Source: Fibrisoma montanum (lineage in GTDB: Bacteria; Bacteroidota; Bacteroidia; Cytophagales; Spirosomataceae). From it: DNA of 64,000 nucleotides. Positions 35,384 through 44,351 of the stretch are shown here, piece by piece. Within the stretch, counting starts at the first letter, position 1. Every line of letters begins with the position of its first letter. Location of the stretch: contig NZ_QXED01000005.1 of the NCBI RefSeq assembly GCF_003583365.1, positions 1-64,000 on the forward strand, in the 5' to 3' direction. The notes below the pieces were generated by a model, which was not told the origin of the DNA, searched no databases, and saw nothing but the letters and a program-made list of their open reading frames with translations. The translations under genes and the position numbers were made by a program.

Positions 35384-36211
35384 CTATTTTTCTGCGTACA
35401 CCGTTATGCTGAAGATGCCTCTCTGCTGCTGTTTGTACGTACGCAGTTCGTCGAGCGTTAAGTAGTTCATAAGCAGTTCGTTTGGAAGTTTTATTTCCTT
35501 TTCCTTCTGGATAGTGATGTTTTTAAAGCCGGCTCCGGCTACTAGATCCAGATACGTATCTTTCTGAATGGCACCGGCTACGCATCCGGCGTAAAGCTCC
35601 GCGTCCTGTTGCAGGCCTTGGGGAAGATCGCCACGTAATACAATGTCAGATATACTAAAGTGCCCACCCGGTTTCAGGATCCGGAAGGTTTCGGCGAAGG
35701 CCCTGGCTTTGTCGGGTACCAGATTCATCACGCAGTTGCTGACCACTACGTCGGCCAAATCATTGGGTAAGGGCATGGCTTCGATGTCGCCCAGGACGAA
35801 CTCAACGTTGGTGTAGTGCAGAGCCTCGGCGTTCTGACGGGCGCGCTCAATCATTTTCTCGGTCATGTCCAGGCCAATTACCCGGCCGGACTCGCCGGTT
35901 TCGGCGCGGGCTACGAAGCAGTCATTACCGGCCCCGGACCCCAGATCAACCACTACGTCGCCGGGCTTGATCTGAGCGAACTGCGTGGGTAACCCGCAGC
36001 CCAGTCCCAAATCCGCATCGGCCACGTACCCGCTCAGGTCAGTATATTCGTCAGCCATCAGGATCGTGTAGTCGCTGCCCGTTTGGGCCGGTCCGCAGCA
36101 GGAGGTTGGTCCACAGCCACAATCGACCGCAACGCCTTTTGGGCTGTCGGCCCCGGCAATGTCGCTGTACTTCTGTCGTACAATTTCCTTGAGTTGTTCT
36201 CCCGTAGTCAT
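35384..36211 (-). CDS. arsM: Arsenite S-adenosylmethionine methyltransferase
   Basis: 275 residues. SAM-binding motif [13 protein letters not shown], then [12 protein letters not shown]. Arsenic-binding Cys residues are expected in [15 protein letters not shown] and YAGCVAGA, and an extra Cys-rich N-terminal patch ([12 protein letters not shown]) is also typical. ArsM methylates As(III) to volatile or exported forms. It is preceded by an ArsR-like site and followed by acr3. Confidence 0.92.
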   Translation of the reverse strand: MTTGEQLKEIVRQKYSDIAGADSPKGVAVDCGCGPTSCCGPAQTGSDYTILMADEYTDLSGYVADADLGLGCGLPTQFAQIKPGDVVVDLGSGAGNDCFVARAETGESGRVIGLDMTEKMIERARQNAEALHYTNVEFVLGDIEAMPLPNDLADVVVSNCVMNLVPDKARAFAETFRILKPGGHFSISDIVLRGDLPQGLQQDAELYAGCVAGAIQKDTYLDLVAGAGFKNITIQKEKEIKLPNELLMNYLTLDELRTYKQQQRGIFSITVYAEK

Positions 36212-36223
36212 GATAATCGGTTT

Positions 36224-36239
36224 ATTGTGATATTACGAT
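36224..36239. promoter_or_regulatory. Second candidate ArsR operator, before arsM
   Basis: ATTGTGATATTACGAT, sharing the ATATTACGAT half with the site before arsR, 12 bp upstream of the arsM start. It is less symmetric. It lies inside the presumed operon, between arsR and arsM. Confidence 0.55.
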
Positions 36240-36257
36240 AATTACATCCAAAAAAAT

Positions 36258-36584
36258 TTAGCAGCACTCGTTCACGGTGAACGTAGCCAGCAAACCACCA
36301 AAGGCGGCTTTCGCTTCTTCCCAGACCGACTCGTTGATGCAGTAGCAGACGCGCGGTGGCTGTACATTGCCTTTGATGATACCGATCCGGCTCAGTTCCT
36401 TCAGGTGCTGTGAAACGGTGGCCTGCGATAGAGGCAGCTCATCGACCAGTTCGCCACAGATGCAGCTTTTGGTCGCTACCAGGTGTTGCAGAATGGCCAC
36501 CCGCGCCGGATGGGCAAACGCTTTGGCCAGTTCGGCAATCCGGTTCTGCTCGGCCGTAAATACTTCAGTTTTCGTTACACCCAT
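36258..36584 (-). CDS. arsR: ArsR-family arsenic-responsive repressor
   Basis: 108 residues. Winged-helix signature ELPLSQATVSQHLKELSRIGII. Candidate As(III) ligands are C41 and C43 (SCICGEL), C80 and C82 (VCYC) and the C-terminal C107-C108. The start is only 4 bp from a strong -7 box, so the mRNA may be almost leaderless. It is the first gene of arsR-arsM-acr3-phosphoesterase. Confidence 0.93.
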   Translation of the reverse strand: MGVTKTEVFTAEQNRIAELAKAFAHPARVAILQHLVATKSCICGELVDELPLSQATVSQHLKELSRIGIIKGNVQPPRVCYCINESVWEEAKAAFGGLLATFTVNECC

Positions 36585-36588
36585 GCTG

Positions 36589-36627
36589 CAAAGGTAAAGT
36601 CTGATTTGTATATCGCAATATTACGAT
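36589..36627 (-). promoter_or_regulatory. arsR promoter with overlapping ArsR operator
   Basis: On the minus strand a -33 TTG (36616-36618) is followed by 19 bp and an exact -7 box TACCTTTG (36589-36596). The near-palindrome ATCGCAATATTACGAT (36612-36627) covers the -33 element. Bound ArsR would therefore block RNA polymerase; As(III) would release it. Confidence 0.75.
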
Positions 36628-36730
36628 GATATTTTTTTATGAATTTACGTTAGGGAGACTGCCGACGGCGTCACCCGCTGATAGTAAGTGCGGTTGACGC
36701 TATAACTAAGGGTGTGAACGTTCCCCGCCG

Positions 36731-37492
36731 TTACCGCAGGAAGAAATACACCGTCAGGATCAGGCCGATGCTGACGATGATGATGCGCAGCCGCTGGGGC
36801 GATACGCGCCGGGCGTAGACTGCCCCGACATACCCGCCCAGGATTGAGCCCCCAACCATGACCAGCGCCGACGGCCAGACGATCACGTCGGCCACGATGA
36901 ACGTAACGACTGAAATGCCGTTCACGACGACGGTCAGCAGGACTTTCAGAGCGTTGGCGTTCCGGACGTCGGTCATGCCCAGCAAACTGAACATGGCCAT
37001 CATCATGATGCCCATGCCCCCGCCGAAAAAACCGCCGTAGATGGCCACCAGCAGCAGGACCAGCGTCTGGAGCCAGGCGGGAGACGGCCGTTCGGCGGTC
37101 TGCTGTTTTTCCAGCCGCGATTTGAAGGCAAACAGCAGGGTAGCCGTGAGCAGCAGATAGGGAAACACGTCGCCGAGGGTATCGGACGAAAGCCGAAGCA
37201 GGAGGAGCGCACCGGCCAGTCCGCCGAACAGGCTGATCAGCAGATAGCCGGCAAGCCGACTCCGGTAGGTACCCCATTGCTGGCGCAGCGCAATGGCGCT
37301 CGAAACGGTACCGGGCCAGAGCGCTACGGTGCTGGTGGCGTTGGCCGACAGCAGGGATAAGCCCGAGAAGGTCAGCGAAGGAAACGTCAGGAAGGTGCCG
37401 CCCCCGGCCACGGCGTTCATAGCACCTCCGCCGAGTGCGGCCAGAAATAAGAGTCCGTAGGCGAGTACGGACGACCAGTCGATTGATGTCAT
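36731..37492 (-). CDS. TSUP (TauE/SafE) family membrane transporter
   Basis: 253 residues, seven to eight membrane segments, with the family repeat GGAMNAVAGGGTFLTFPSL (about residues 21-39) and GGFFGGGMGIMMMAMFSL in the second half. Members export sulfite or organosulfonates; the substrate here is unknown. Its start overlaps the stop of the upstream PAS kinase gene by four bases, so they are co-translated. It lies 147 bp before arsR but arsR has its own promoter. Confidence 0.88.
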   Translation of the reverse strand: MTSIDWSSVLAYGLLFLAALGGGAMNAVAGGGTFLTFPSLTFSGLSLLSANATSTVALWPGTVSSAIALRQQWGTYRSRLAGYLLISLFGGLAGALLLLRLSSDTLGDVFPYLLLTATLLFAFKSRLEKQQTAERPSPAWLQTLVLLLVAIYGGFFGGGMGIMMMAMFSLLGMTDVRNANALKVLLTVVVNGISVVTFIVADVIVWPSALVMVGGSILGGYVGAVYARRVSPQRLRIIIVSIGLILTVYFFLR

Positions 37493-40329
37493 ACCTGCTG
37501 CACCTGCCTGACCGGCAGCGCTACGTAAAAAGAAGCCCCCTCGTTTGGTTTACCCTCCGCCCAGATGTGGCCGTGGTGATTCTCGACAATTTTTTTGCAG
37601 ATGGCCAGCCCGATACCCGTTCCGCCGAACTTCGTGCCGTGGAGCCGCTGAAAAATGCCAAAAATTTTCTCGCTGTAGGCCTCATCGAAACCAATGCCGT
37701 TGTCGGCCACCCGGACGCAAACGTATTGATCAGACGAAAGGTGAACCGCAAGAGGCATATTGGCCGGCGTGGCAATCTGCTCAATGGAAACGACCGGCGT
37801 AGCGCTATGGTTAAACTTAAGCGCGTTGGTGATCAGGTTCTGGAAGAGCTGATGCATTTGCCCCAGATTGGCTTTCATGGCAGGCAACGTACCAATGCGT
37901 ACCTGAGCGTCTTTTTCCTGGATCAGAACCTCCAGGTCGTCGGTGATCCGGCTGATCACATCGCTCAGGTTTATACAGTCAAACTCCATCTCCTGGTGCG
38001 ATAGCTTCGACAGATTCAGTACGTCTTCGACCAGATTCTGCATCCGATTGGCGGCCCCGATAATCCGGTCAAAATAATTCAGTTCGGTGGCGCTCAGCTT
38101 CGGGCTGGCTGTGGTTTGCAGGATATTGCCGAACGCCTGAATCTTGCGGAGTGGCTCTTTCAGGTCGTGCGACGCCACCGAAGCAAACTGCATCAGATCG
38201 AAGTTGGACCGCTCCAGATTGACGTTGGCGGCACTCAGTTCCTGCGTCCGTTCGCTGACCCGTTCTTCGAGGAGTTCGGCCAGGCGTTTCTGGTCGTCGA
38301 TGTCAGTGCAGGTTCCGAACCATTTGGTGATGTCGCCGGGCTGACCATCGGCAGTCTGGTCGCGAATGGGGGTAGCCAGCGTCAGAAACCAGCGGTAAGC
38401 CCCGTTGTTGTGCCGATCCCGGAGCCGGAATTCAAAGCGGTAAGGCGCTCCGGACTCCAGGCACCGATGCCAATGGTTCAGGCACGGCTGCACGTCGTCG
38501 GGGTGGAGAATGAACGTCCAGCCTGCGTCACCATAGCCCTTATCGATTCCGGTAAACTCGTACCACCGCTGGTTGAAGTAATCGAGGTAGCCGTCGGGGC
38601 GGGCCGTCCAGACGATCTGCGGCATCGAATCGGCCAGCTGCCGGAACCGGGCTTCACTGATGGCCAGCGCTTCCAGGGCCTGTTTCTGCTCGTGAATGTC
38701 CATGCTGGCACCGATGAAGCCTTCAAAAAGGCCGTCGGGCGAAAAGCGGGGACTGCCCGAATTGGATACCCAGCGGTATTGGCCGGTGTGCTGCCGCAGG
38801 CGGTACTCCATGTAAAACTCCTGCCGGGCTTCAAACGAGGTCGCGTAGGTGTGCAGGCACCGGTCAAAGTCGTCGGGGTGAATGCCTTCCGTCCAGCCGT
38901 TGCCAAGTTCCTGCTCCATCGTGCGGCCGGTAAATTCCAGCCACCCTTTATTGAAAAAATTGAACAGGTTGTCGGCGTCCGACATCCAGATCATGACGGG
39001 GGCGGTATCGGCCACCGTACGGAACCGTGTTTCGCTTTCGCGCAGGGTTGACTCCGCCTTTTTCGATTCGGTTATGTCCAGGGCGGTGCCGGTAAACCGA
39101 TACGCTACTCCCTGTTTGTCAAAGAAAGCCTTACCCATGGCCCGAATCGTGCGAAGGGAGCCGTCGTGGTAGTTGACCAGTGAATATTCAAGATTGTAAT
39201 AGCCATCTGAACCAGGGCTCAGGGCGTCGAGAATGGCGTCTGTTACCCGCTGACGGTCCGGTTCGACAATGGCATTCAGGGCCATCTGCAAATTAATCTG
39301 ATCGCCCGGCTGGAAGCCAAACAGCGTTACCGTGCGCTCGTCGCAGAGAATGACGTCGGTCTGTGGATCGTAGTCCCACGTACCTAATTCGGCCGAGTCG
39401 AGGGCAATGCGTAAGCGGTTTTCGTTTTCCTCCTGTTTTTTGCGGGCCTCAACCTGTTCCGTGATTTCGTTGGCTACCACAATAACGCCCGATATGGTGC
39501 CATCAGGTTCGCGCAGGGGCTGATAAACGAAATTGAAATAAACGGTTTCTGTGGCTCCATTCCGAATCAGATCGGCGTACAGTTCGTTGGCGTAAAACGG
39601 TTCGCCGGTCGTCATGACGTTGGCCAGAAGTTCTTCATAACCCTGGCCTTTTGCTTCGGGTAAAGCGTCGAACAGGGGTTTGCCAATAACCTCGTCGGCC
39701 GTGCGGCCCCATATCTTCAGGTGGGCATCGTTGGCCAGTTCGATACGATACTCCGGGCCACGAAAAATAGCAATGGCGACCGGAGCCTGCATCAGCAGGG
39801 TTTGCAGCTGCTGCTTTTGCTGTTCCTGCTGCCGCCGGGCAAGTACCACTTTCGTCGTTTCCGTAACGGGCACGAGAATGCCCCGCACCTGACCGGTTTC
39901 ATCGCGAAGGGGCGTGTAGGAAAAAGTGAAGTAGCAATCTTCCAGGTAGCCGTTGCGGTTCAGCGGAATCAGCAAGTCTTCGGCACCGTACGCCTGCCCC
40001 TGCATCACGCCATCGAAGATCGGTTCAAGCCAGTCCCAGACCTCGGGGAACGTATCGCGGGCGCTGCTACCCAGAGCGTTCGGATGCTTTTCATTGCCCA
40101 GAATAGGGCGGTAACTGTCGTTATAAATCTGGATCAGTTCGGGGCCCCAGGCCAGATACATACCAAAACTGGTATCCATCATAAACTGTACGATGATCCG
40201 CAGGGATAAGGGCCAGGTTTCCATAGGGCCGACTGGCGTTTTGGCCCAGTCCATAGCCCGGATCAGCTCGCCCATCTTTCCGCCACCGACAATGTCGTGG
40301 GGTACCGACGCTACACGTTGAGGTTGCAT
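37489..40329 (-). CDS. Soluble multi-PAS sensor histidine kinase
   Basis: 946 residues with no membrane segment. Five PAS-like modules precede the kinase: about 20-160 (MYLAWGPELIQIYNDSYRPI), 170-290, 305-420, 425-550 (IWMSDADNLFNFFNKGWLEF) and 555-690. HisKA has SVASHDLKEPLRKI near residue 720, followed by HATPase with NLITNALKF, DNGIGF and [12 protein letters not shown]. No receiver is fused. The divergent single-receiver gene at 40503 is a likely partner. Co-translated with the TSUP gene. Confidence 0.9.
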   Translation of the reverse strand: MQPQRVASVPHDIVGGGKMGELIRAMDWAKTPVGPMETWPLSLRIIVQFMMDTSFGMYLAWGPELIQIYNDSYRPILGNEKHPNALGSSARDTFPEVWDWLEPIFDGVMQGQAYGAEDLLIPLNRNGYLEDCYFTFSYTPLRDETGQVRGILVPVTETTKVVLARRQQEQQKQQLQTLLMQAPVAIAIFRGPEYRIELANDAHLKIWGRTADEVIGKPLFDALPEAKGQGYEELLANVMTTGEPFYANELYADLIRNGATETVYFNFVYQPLREPDGTISGVIVVANEITEQVEARKKQEENENRLRIALDSAELGTWDYDPQTDVILCDERTVTLFGFQPGDQINLQMALNAIVEPDRQRVTDAILDALSPGSDGYYNLEYSLVNYHDGSLRTIRAMGKAFFDKQGVAYRFTGTALDITESKKAESTLRESETRFRTVADTAPVMIWMSDADNLFNFFNKGWLEFTGRTMEQELGNGWTEGIHPDDFDRCLHTYATSFEARQEFYMEYRLRQHTGQYRWVSNSGSPRFSPDGLFEGFIGASMDIHEQKQALEALAISEARFRQLADSMPQIVWTARPDGYLDYFNQRWYEFTGIDKGYGDAGWTFILHPDDVQPCLNHWHRCLESGAPYRFEFRLRDRHNNGAYRWFLTLATPIRDQTADGQPGDITKWFGTCTDIDDQKRLAELLEERVSERTQELSAANVNLERSNFDLMQFASVASHDLKEPLRKIQAFGNILQTTASPKLSATELNYFDRIIGAANRMQNLVEDVLNLSKLSHQEMEFDCINLSDVISRITDDLEVLIQEKDAQVRIGTLPAMKANLGQMHQLFQNLITNALKFNHSATPVVSIEQIATPANMPLAVHLSSDQYVCVRVADNGIGFDEAYSEKIFGIFQRLHGTKFGGTGIGLAICKKIVENHHGHIWAEGKPNEGASFYVALPVRQVQQV

Positions 40330-40467
40330 GTGAAAGGCATCATTCAGAAAAATAGACCAAAAGTAATTATTTGAATAAACTCTTTGTCGGTTACTTACTG
40401 ACGGGGACGTAAAGGGTGGACTGACCGGAAAATAAATAATTAATGACGTGGTTTACAGGACAGTCCT

Positions 40468-40475
40468 TATATTTG
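40468..40475 (+). promoter_or_regulatory. Candidate -7 box (TATATTTG) for the lone receiver
   Basis: An exact TAnnTTTG match 27 bp before the ATG at 40503. It lies downstream of an alternative start at 40443, which supports 40503 as the true start. Confidence 0.45.
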
Positions 40476-40502
40476 AGGATTGCCATATTCCACTTTACAG
40501 CC

Positions 40503-40907
40503 ATGACCGATGAAATTCAGATTTTACTGATAGAAGACGATCAGGACGACGTGGATCTGTTTCAATACGCGCTCCGAACCAACGCTGTTGCGTGTGAACT
40601 GTGCGTTATTATGCAGGGGGATAAGATTGCACCGTATCTGGCCGAGTCGCCCGAACGGCCCGACATTATCGTGATGGATCTTAACCTGCCGCTGGTACAC
40701 GGTCGGGAGGTGCTGAAGCAGATTAAAGCCACCGACCGCTTCCGGCACGTTCCGGTGCTGGTGCTCACCACCTCATCGGCGAAAGAGGATCGCGACTTCT
40801 GTTATGAAATGGGGGCCAATGAATTCATAACAAAGCCGACCACGCTGGCCGGCTTCAATACGCTCATGTCGGCGATTGTCAACCTTACGGGAACAAGCAG
40901 TCGTTAG
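40503..40907 (+). CDS. Rcp1-like single-domain response regulator
   Basis: 134 residues: IEDDQDD acidic cluster near residues 9-15, phospho-acceptor Asp in [11 protein letters not shown], Thr pair in VLVLTTSSA and Lys in TKPTT. This Rcp1 subtype typically pairs with soluble PAS or phytochrome kinases. The ATG at 40503 is preferred over 40443 because of the promoter box and the normal receiver N-terminus. It overlaps the end of the convergent mntH gene by four bases. Confidence 0.9.
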   Translation: MTDEIQILLIEDDQDDVDLFQYALRTNAVACELCVIMQGDKIAPYLAESPERPDIIVMDLNLPLVHGREVLKQIKATDRFRHVPVLVLTTSSAKEDRDFCYEMGANEFITKPTTLAGFNTLMSAIVNLTGTSSR

Positions 40908-42238
40908 CGCAGCGTACTCCAGAGCAGGTAGCCGTTCAGGGTGATGATCACAACGGCGATCACCCACGCGATGATGTTCATCCACTGCGGATTCACAAAG
41001 CGCCCCATCTTAAGTTTGTCGCCGGTGAACCGTACCAGCGGAACCACGGCAAAACTCAGCTGAAGCGACAGAATAACCTGACTCAGCACCAGCAGCTCGG
41101 CGGTGCCTTTCTCGCCGTACAGCAGGGCAACAATCAACGCCGGAACGATGGCCAGCAAGCGCGTAATGAGCCGGCGTACCCACGGTTTCAGCCGCAGGTT
41201 CAGAAACCCTTCCATCACGATCTGCCCCGCCAGCGTACCCGTCAGCGTCGAGTTTTGCCCCGAAGCCAGTAAGGCCACCGCAAAGAGGATGCCCGCCAGT
41301 TGAACCCCCAGAATCGGGTCGAGCAGATGATACGCGTCTGTGATATCAGCGATGTGCTGGTTGCCCGAGACGTGGAACGTAGCCGCCGACAGGATCAGAA
41401 TGGAGGCATTGATGAAAAAGGCCAGGAACAGCGAAACGGTTGAGTCGATGGTGGCAAACCGAATGGCCGACTGCCGTCCGGTGTCCGTGCGGTCGTAGTC
41501 GCGGGTCTGCACGATGCTGGAATGCAGGTACAGGTTGTGCGGCATAACGGTAGCGCCCAGAATCCCGATGGCGATGTACAGCATGTTCGGATTCGTGATA
41601 ATCTCTTTCTGAGGCAGTAGTCCACCGGAGATGGCGGTCAAAGACGGCTGCGAAACCACCAGTTCGTAGCCAAAGCACAGCAGAATGATTAAAATCAGGC
41701 TGCCGACGATGCTTTCAATCACCCGGAATCCTTTGTGTTGCAGATACAGCAAGAGCATCACGTCGAGGGCAGTGATACAGATGCCGACCGGCAGGGGCAT
41801 ACCAAAGAGCAGATTCAGGGCAATGGCCGACCCGATCACTTCGGCCAGGTCGGTAGCGGCAATGGCGATTTCGGCCAGTAGCCACAAACCAATCGATACC
41901 GGACGGCTGTAGTGATCGCGGCAGGCCTGAGCCAGATCGCGGCCCGTTGCAATTCCCAGTTTCAGCGAAAGGTGCTGAAGCAGAATAGCAAACAGGTTGG
42001 AGATCAGAATAACCGACAGCAGCCGGTAACCAAACTGAGCGCCCCCGGCAATATCGGTAGCCCAGTTGCCGGGGTCCATATACCCCACGGCCACCATGAG
42101 CCCGGGTCCGGCGTACGCCATCAGGGTGCGAAAAAAACCGCTGTTACGGGGTACTTTTATCGTACTATGCACGTCTGGAAGCGATTGGGATACGTTATCC
42201 TGCCGCCAGCCTTTCATAAATGTATTGGTTGTATTCAT
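40904..42238 (-). CDS. mntH: Nramp-family Mn2+/Fe2+ transporter
   Basis: 444 residues from the ATG at 42238 (an upstream ATG at 42328 adds 30 unlikely residues). Eleven membrane segments, the metal-binding motif DPGN ([12 protein letters not shown]) and [10 protein letters not shown] in segment six. Imports Mn2+ or Fe2+ with protons. It is divergent from the DtxR/MntR gene, and an MntR-like box lies between the two. Confidence 0.92.
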   Translation of the reverse strand: MNTTNTFMKGWRQDNVSQSLPDVHSTIKVPRNSGFFRTLMAYAGPGLMVAVGYMDPGNWATDIAGGAQFGYRLLSVILISNLFAILLQHLSLKLGIATGRDLAQACRDHYSRPVSIGLWLLAEIAIAATDLAEVIGSAIALNLLFGMPLPVGICITALDVMLLLYLQHKGFRVIESIVGSLILIILLCFGYELVVSQPSLTAISGGLLPQKEIITNPNMLYIAIGILGATVMPHNLYLHSSIVQTRDYDRTDTGRQSAIRFATIDSTVSLFLAFFINASILILSAATFHVSGNQHIADITDAYHLLDPILGVQLAGILFAVALLASGQNSTLTGTLAGQIVMEGFLNLRLKPWVRRLITRLLAIVPALIVALLYGEKGTAELLVLSQVILSLQLSFAVVPLVRFTGDKLKMGRFVNPQWMNIIAWVIAVVIITLNGYLLWSTLR

Positions 42239-42364
42239 AGTATTGTCGGAGGTTGGATGCCGGACAGCAGCCTGTAGACCATAAGCATCTGATCGATCCG
42301 GATCGGTTGCCCCGTATCTGACGTCCAATTACTTAGTGCTCAAAGATAAGGATTGTTGAAATAA

Positions 42365-42386
42365 AAATTTAGACTAACCTAAATTT
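42365..42386. promoter_or_regulatory. MntR/DtxR-type box between mntH and mntR
   Basis: AAATTTAG-ACTAAC-CTAAATTT, perfect 8-bp arms around 6 bp; the core TTAG-N6-CTAA resembles the DtxR/IdeR consensus. It lies 126 bp upstream of mntH and 81 bp upstream of the regulator gene, next to the regulator's promoter box. Confidence 0.8.
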
Positions 42387-42408
42387 TTAGAAAGTTTAAC
42401 ATAAAAAC

Positions 42409-42416
42409 TACCTTTG
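42409..42416 (+). promoter_or_regulatory. Candidate -7 box (TACCTTTG) for the mntR-like gene
   Basis: Exact TAnnTTTG match 51 bp before the ATG at 42468. The MntR box ends 22 bp upstream, overlapping the expected -33 position, consistent with autoregulation. Confidence 0.5.
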
Positions 42417-42467
42417 CAACTAAACTGTTTTCTCTTTTTCTGTCGTTTTTGAAAGCAGACAGTCCTT

Positions 42468-43133
42468 ATGCAGTCATTTACCGAAGAAAATTATTTAAAA
42501 ACCATTTACTACCTCGCCACCCGGCAGCAGGGCGAGGTAAGTACTAATGCGCTGGCCGAAATGACGGCCACCAAAGCGGCTTCGGTAACGGATATGCTGC
42601 GTAAACTGGCTGATAAGCAACTGATTCATTACAAAAAATACCAGGGCGTCCGGCTGACCGAAGAAGGGGAGCGGCTGGCGTTGCAGATCATTCGTCGCCA
42701 TCGGTTATGGGAGGTGTTTCTGGTCGATAAGCTGGGCTTCCGGTGGGATCAGGTGCATGAAATGGCTGAGGAACTCGAGCACATCCGCTCGGAAGAACTG
42801 GTGGAGCGGCTCGATACGTTTCTGGGGCACCCGCAGTTCGATCCGCACGGCGACCCCATTCCAACGCCGGCGGGACAGATGCCGGAAACGGGTTACCAGA
42901 AACTGTCGGAAATGGTGGCGGGCGAACCCGTCCAGCTAATGGGGGTGCTCGAACACTCAACGGAATTTTTGCAGCACCTCGACCGTTCGAACCTGACGCT
43001 GGGCTGTACGGTGGTCATTCGGGAAGTAAACACTTTCGACCGGTCGGTACAGGTGCAGCTGGTGGGTGGGCAGACGGTCTTTATCAGCTACGAGGTAGCC
43101 AAAAACTTACTGGTTAATCAACCGGCCGGGTAG
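42468..43133 (+). CDS. DtxR/MntR-family metal-dependent regulator
   Basis: 221 residues: winged helix (NALAEMTATKAASVTDMLRKL), dimer/metal domain with HEMAEELEHIRSEEL and HPQFDPHGDPIP, and a C-terminal FeoA/SH3-like domain (LGCTVVIREVNTFDRSVQVQL). It senses Mn2+ or Fe2+ and represses uptake genes, most directly the divergent mntH. Confidence 0.92.
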   Translation: MQSFTEENYLKTIYYLATRQQGEVSTNALAEMTATKAASVTDMLRKLADKQLIHYKKYQGVRLTEEGERLALQIIRRHRLWEVFLVDKLGFRWDQVHEMAEELEHIRSEELVERLDTFLGHPQFDPHGDPIPTPAGQMPETGYQKLSEMVAGEPVQLMGVLEHSTEFLQHLDRSNLTLGCTVVIREVNTFDRSVQVQLVGGQTVFISYEVAKNLLVNQPAG

Positions 43134-43195
43134 CGCCCTAATCACAATCCCGGCTGTTTAAGCCGCTAACCGACCCTTGAACGGGTCGACATTGT

Positions 43196-44272
43196 ATGAA
43201 ATTATTAGACTGGTATATACTCAAACGATTCCTGCAGACGTACGTCTTCGTGGTGCTGGTGATCGTGCTGGTAGTGGTGGTGATCGACTACACTGAAAAG
43301 GTGGATAACTTTCATCATCACAACGCCCCGGCCAACAAAATTCTCGGCGAATACTACCTGAACTTTATTCCGTACTGGGCCAACTACATCAGTCCGCTGA
43401 TGGTCTTTATCGCCACGGTGTTTCTCACCTCGCGGCTGGCGGCCCGCACGGAGATTATTGCCATGCTCAGCAGCGGGATTGGGTTCATGCGGCTGCTGTT
43501 TCCGTACGTAGTTGGGGCTTCGGTGCTGGCGGTGCTTACCTACTTTCTGGTCAACTACGTGATTCCAAGGGCCAACAAGACCCGGATCGCGTTTGAAGTG
43601 CAGTACATCAACGATGCGTACACGTACTCAGGTCGGAACATCCATCTCAAAATTGCGCCGGATGTGTACGCTTACCTGGAGAGCTACAACAACACGAGCA
43701 ACACCGGCTACAAATTTACGCTGGAGAAAATCCAGGGGAATGAACTCAAACAGAAACTGTCGGCCGACCGGATCGAGTGGGATGCCAAGAAAAAGAAATG
43801 GGCCGTCTACGACTATAAAGTGCGGAGCATCGACGGGCAGCGCGAAACCCTGACCCCCGGCACCCGCATGGACACCACCCTGAACCTGAAACCCGACGAC
43901 TTCGGCAGCGATTTCAACCTCTACGAAACCTTTACGCGGCCCGAGCTGAACCGGCACATCGAACTGCTCCGGAGCCGCGGGGCCGACGGTCTGGAAACGT
44001 ACCTGCTCGAAAAATACGCCCGCGATACCCGGCCGTTTGCCATCATCATCCTGACGGTAATCGGCGTTATTATGTCGGCCCGCAAAACCCGTCGGGGGGT
44101 AGGCTGGCAGGTCGCACTGGGTTTCATGCTGGCGTTCACTTACCTGCTGTTTTTTATGCTGGCCAAGGGTATTGCCGAAGCCGGTAATCTGAATCCCGTG
44201 CTGGCGGTCTGGCTGCCAAACCTTATTTTTGCGGGCATCGGGGTACTATTGTACAAGACCATCCCCCGATAA
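43196..44272 (+). CDS. LptF/LptG (YjgP/YjgQ) family permease
   Basis: 358 residues: N-terminal LLDWYILKRFLQTYVF, three membrane segments, a periplasmic beta-jellyroll (about residues 130-270) and three further membrane segments near the C-terminus. LptF/G form the inner-membrane part of the LPS extraction machine with LptB. A single gene here means its partner is elsewhere. It is followed by transporter and glycan genes on the same strand. Confidence 0.9.
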   Translation: MKLLDWYILKRFLQTYVFVVLVIVLVVVVIDYTEKVDNFHHHNAPANKILGEYYLNFIPYWANYISPLMVFIATVFLTSRLAARTEIIAMLSSGIGFMRLLFPYVVGASVLAVLTYFLVNYVIPRANKTRIAFEVQYINDAYTYSGRNIHLKIAPDVYAYLESYNNTSNTGYKFTLEKIQGNELKQKLSADRIEWDAKKKKWAVYDYKVRSIDGQRETLTPGTRMDTTLNLKPDDFGSDFNLYETFTRPELNRHIELLRSRGADGLETYLLEKYARDTRPFAIIILTVIGVIMSARKTRRGVGWQVALGFMLAFTYLLFFMLAKGIAEAGNLNPVLAVWLPNLIFAGIGVLLYKTIPR

Positions 44273-44351
44273 TGAGCAGTGTCGCGGCAGCTGTTACGAG
44301 TGAACAGCTGCGTCATGCGTGACATCTGCCTCTACTCTATCGTTTTTCAGT

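Noticed and set aside
38116-39051. 311-codon plus-strand frame inside the five-PAS kinase gene
   Set aside because: Antisense shadow of a clear kinase gene, no recognisable motif.
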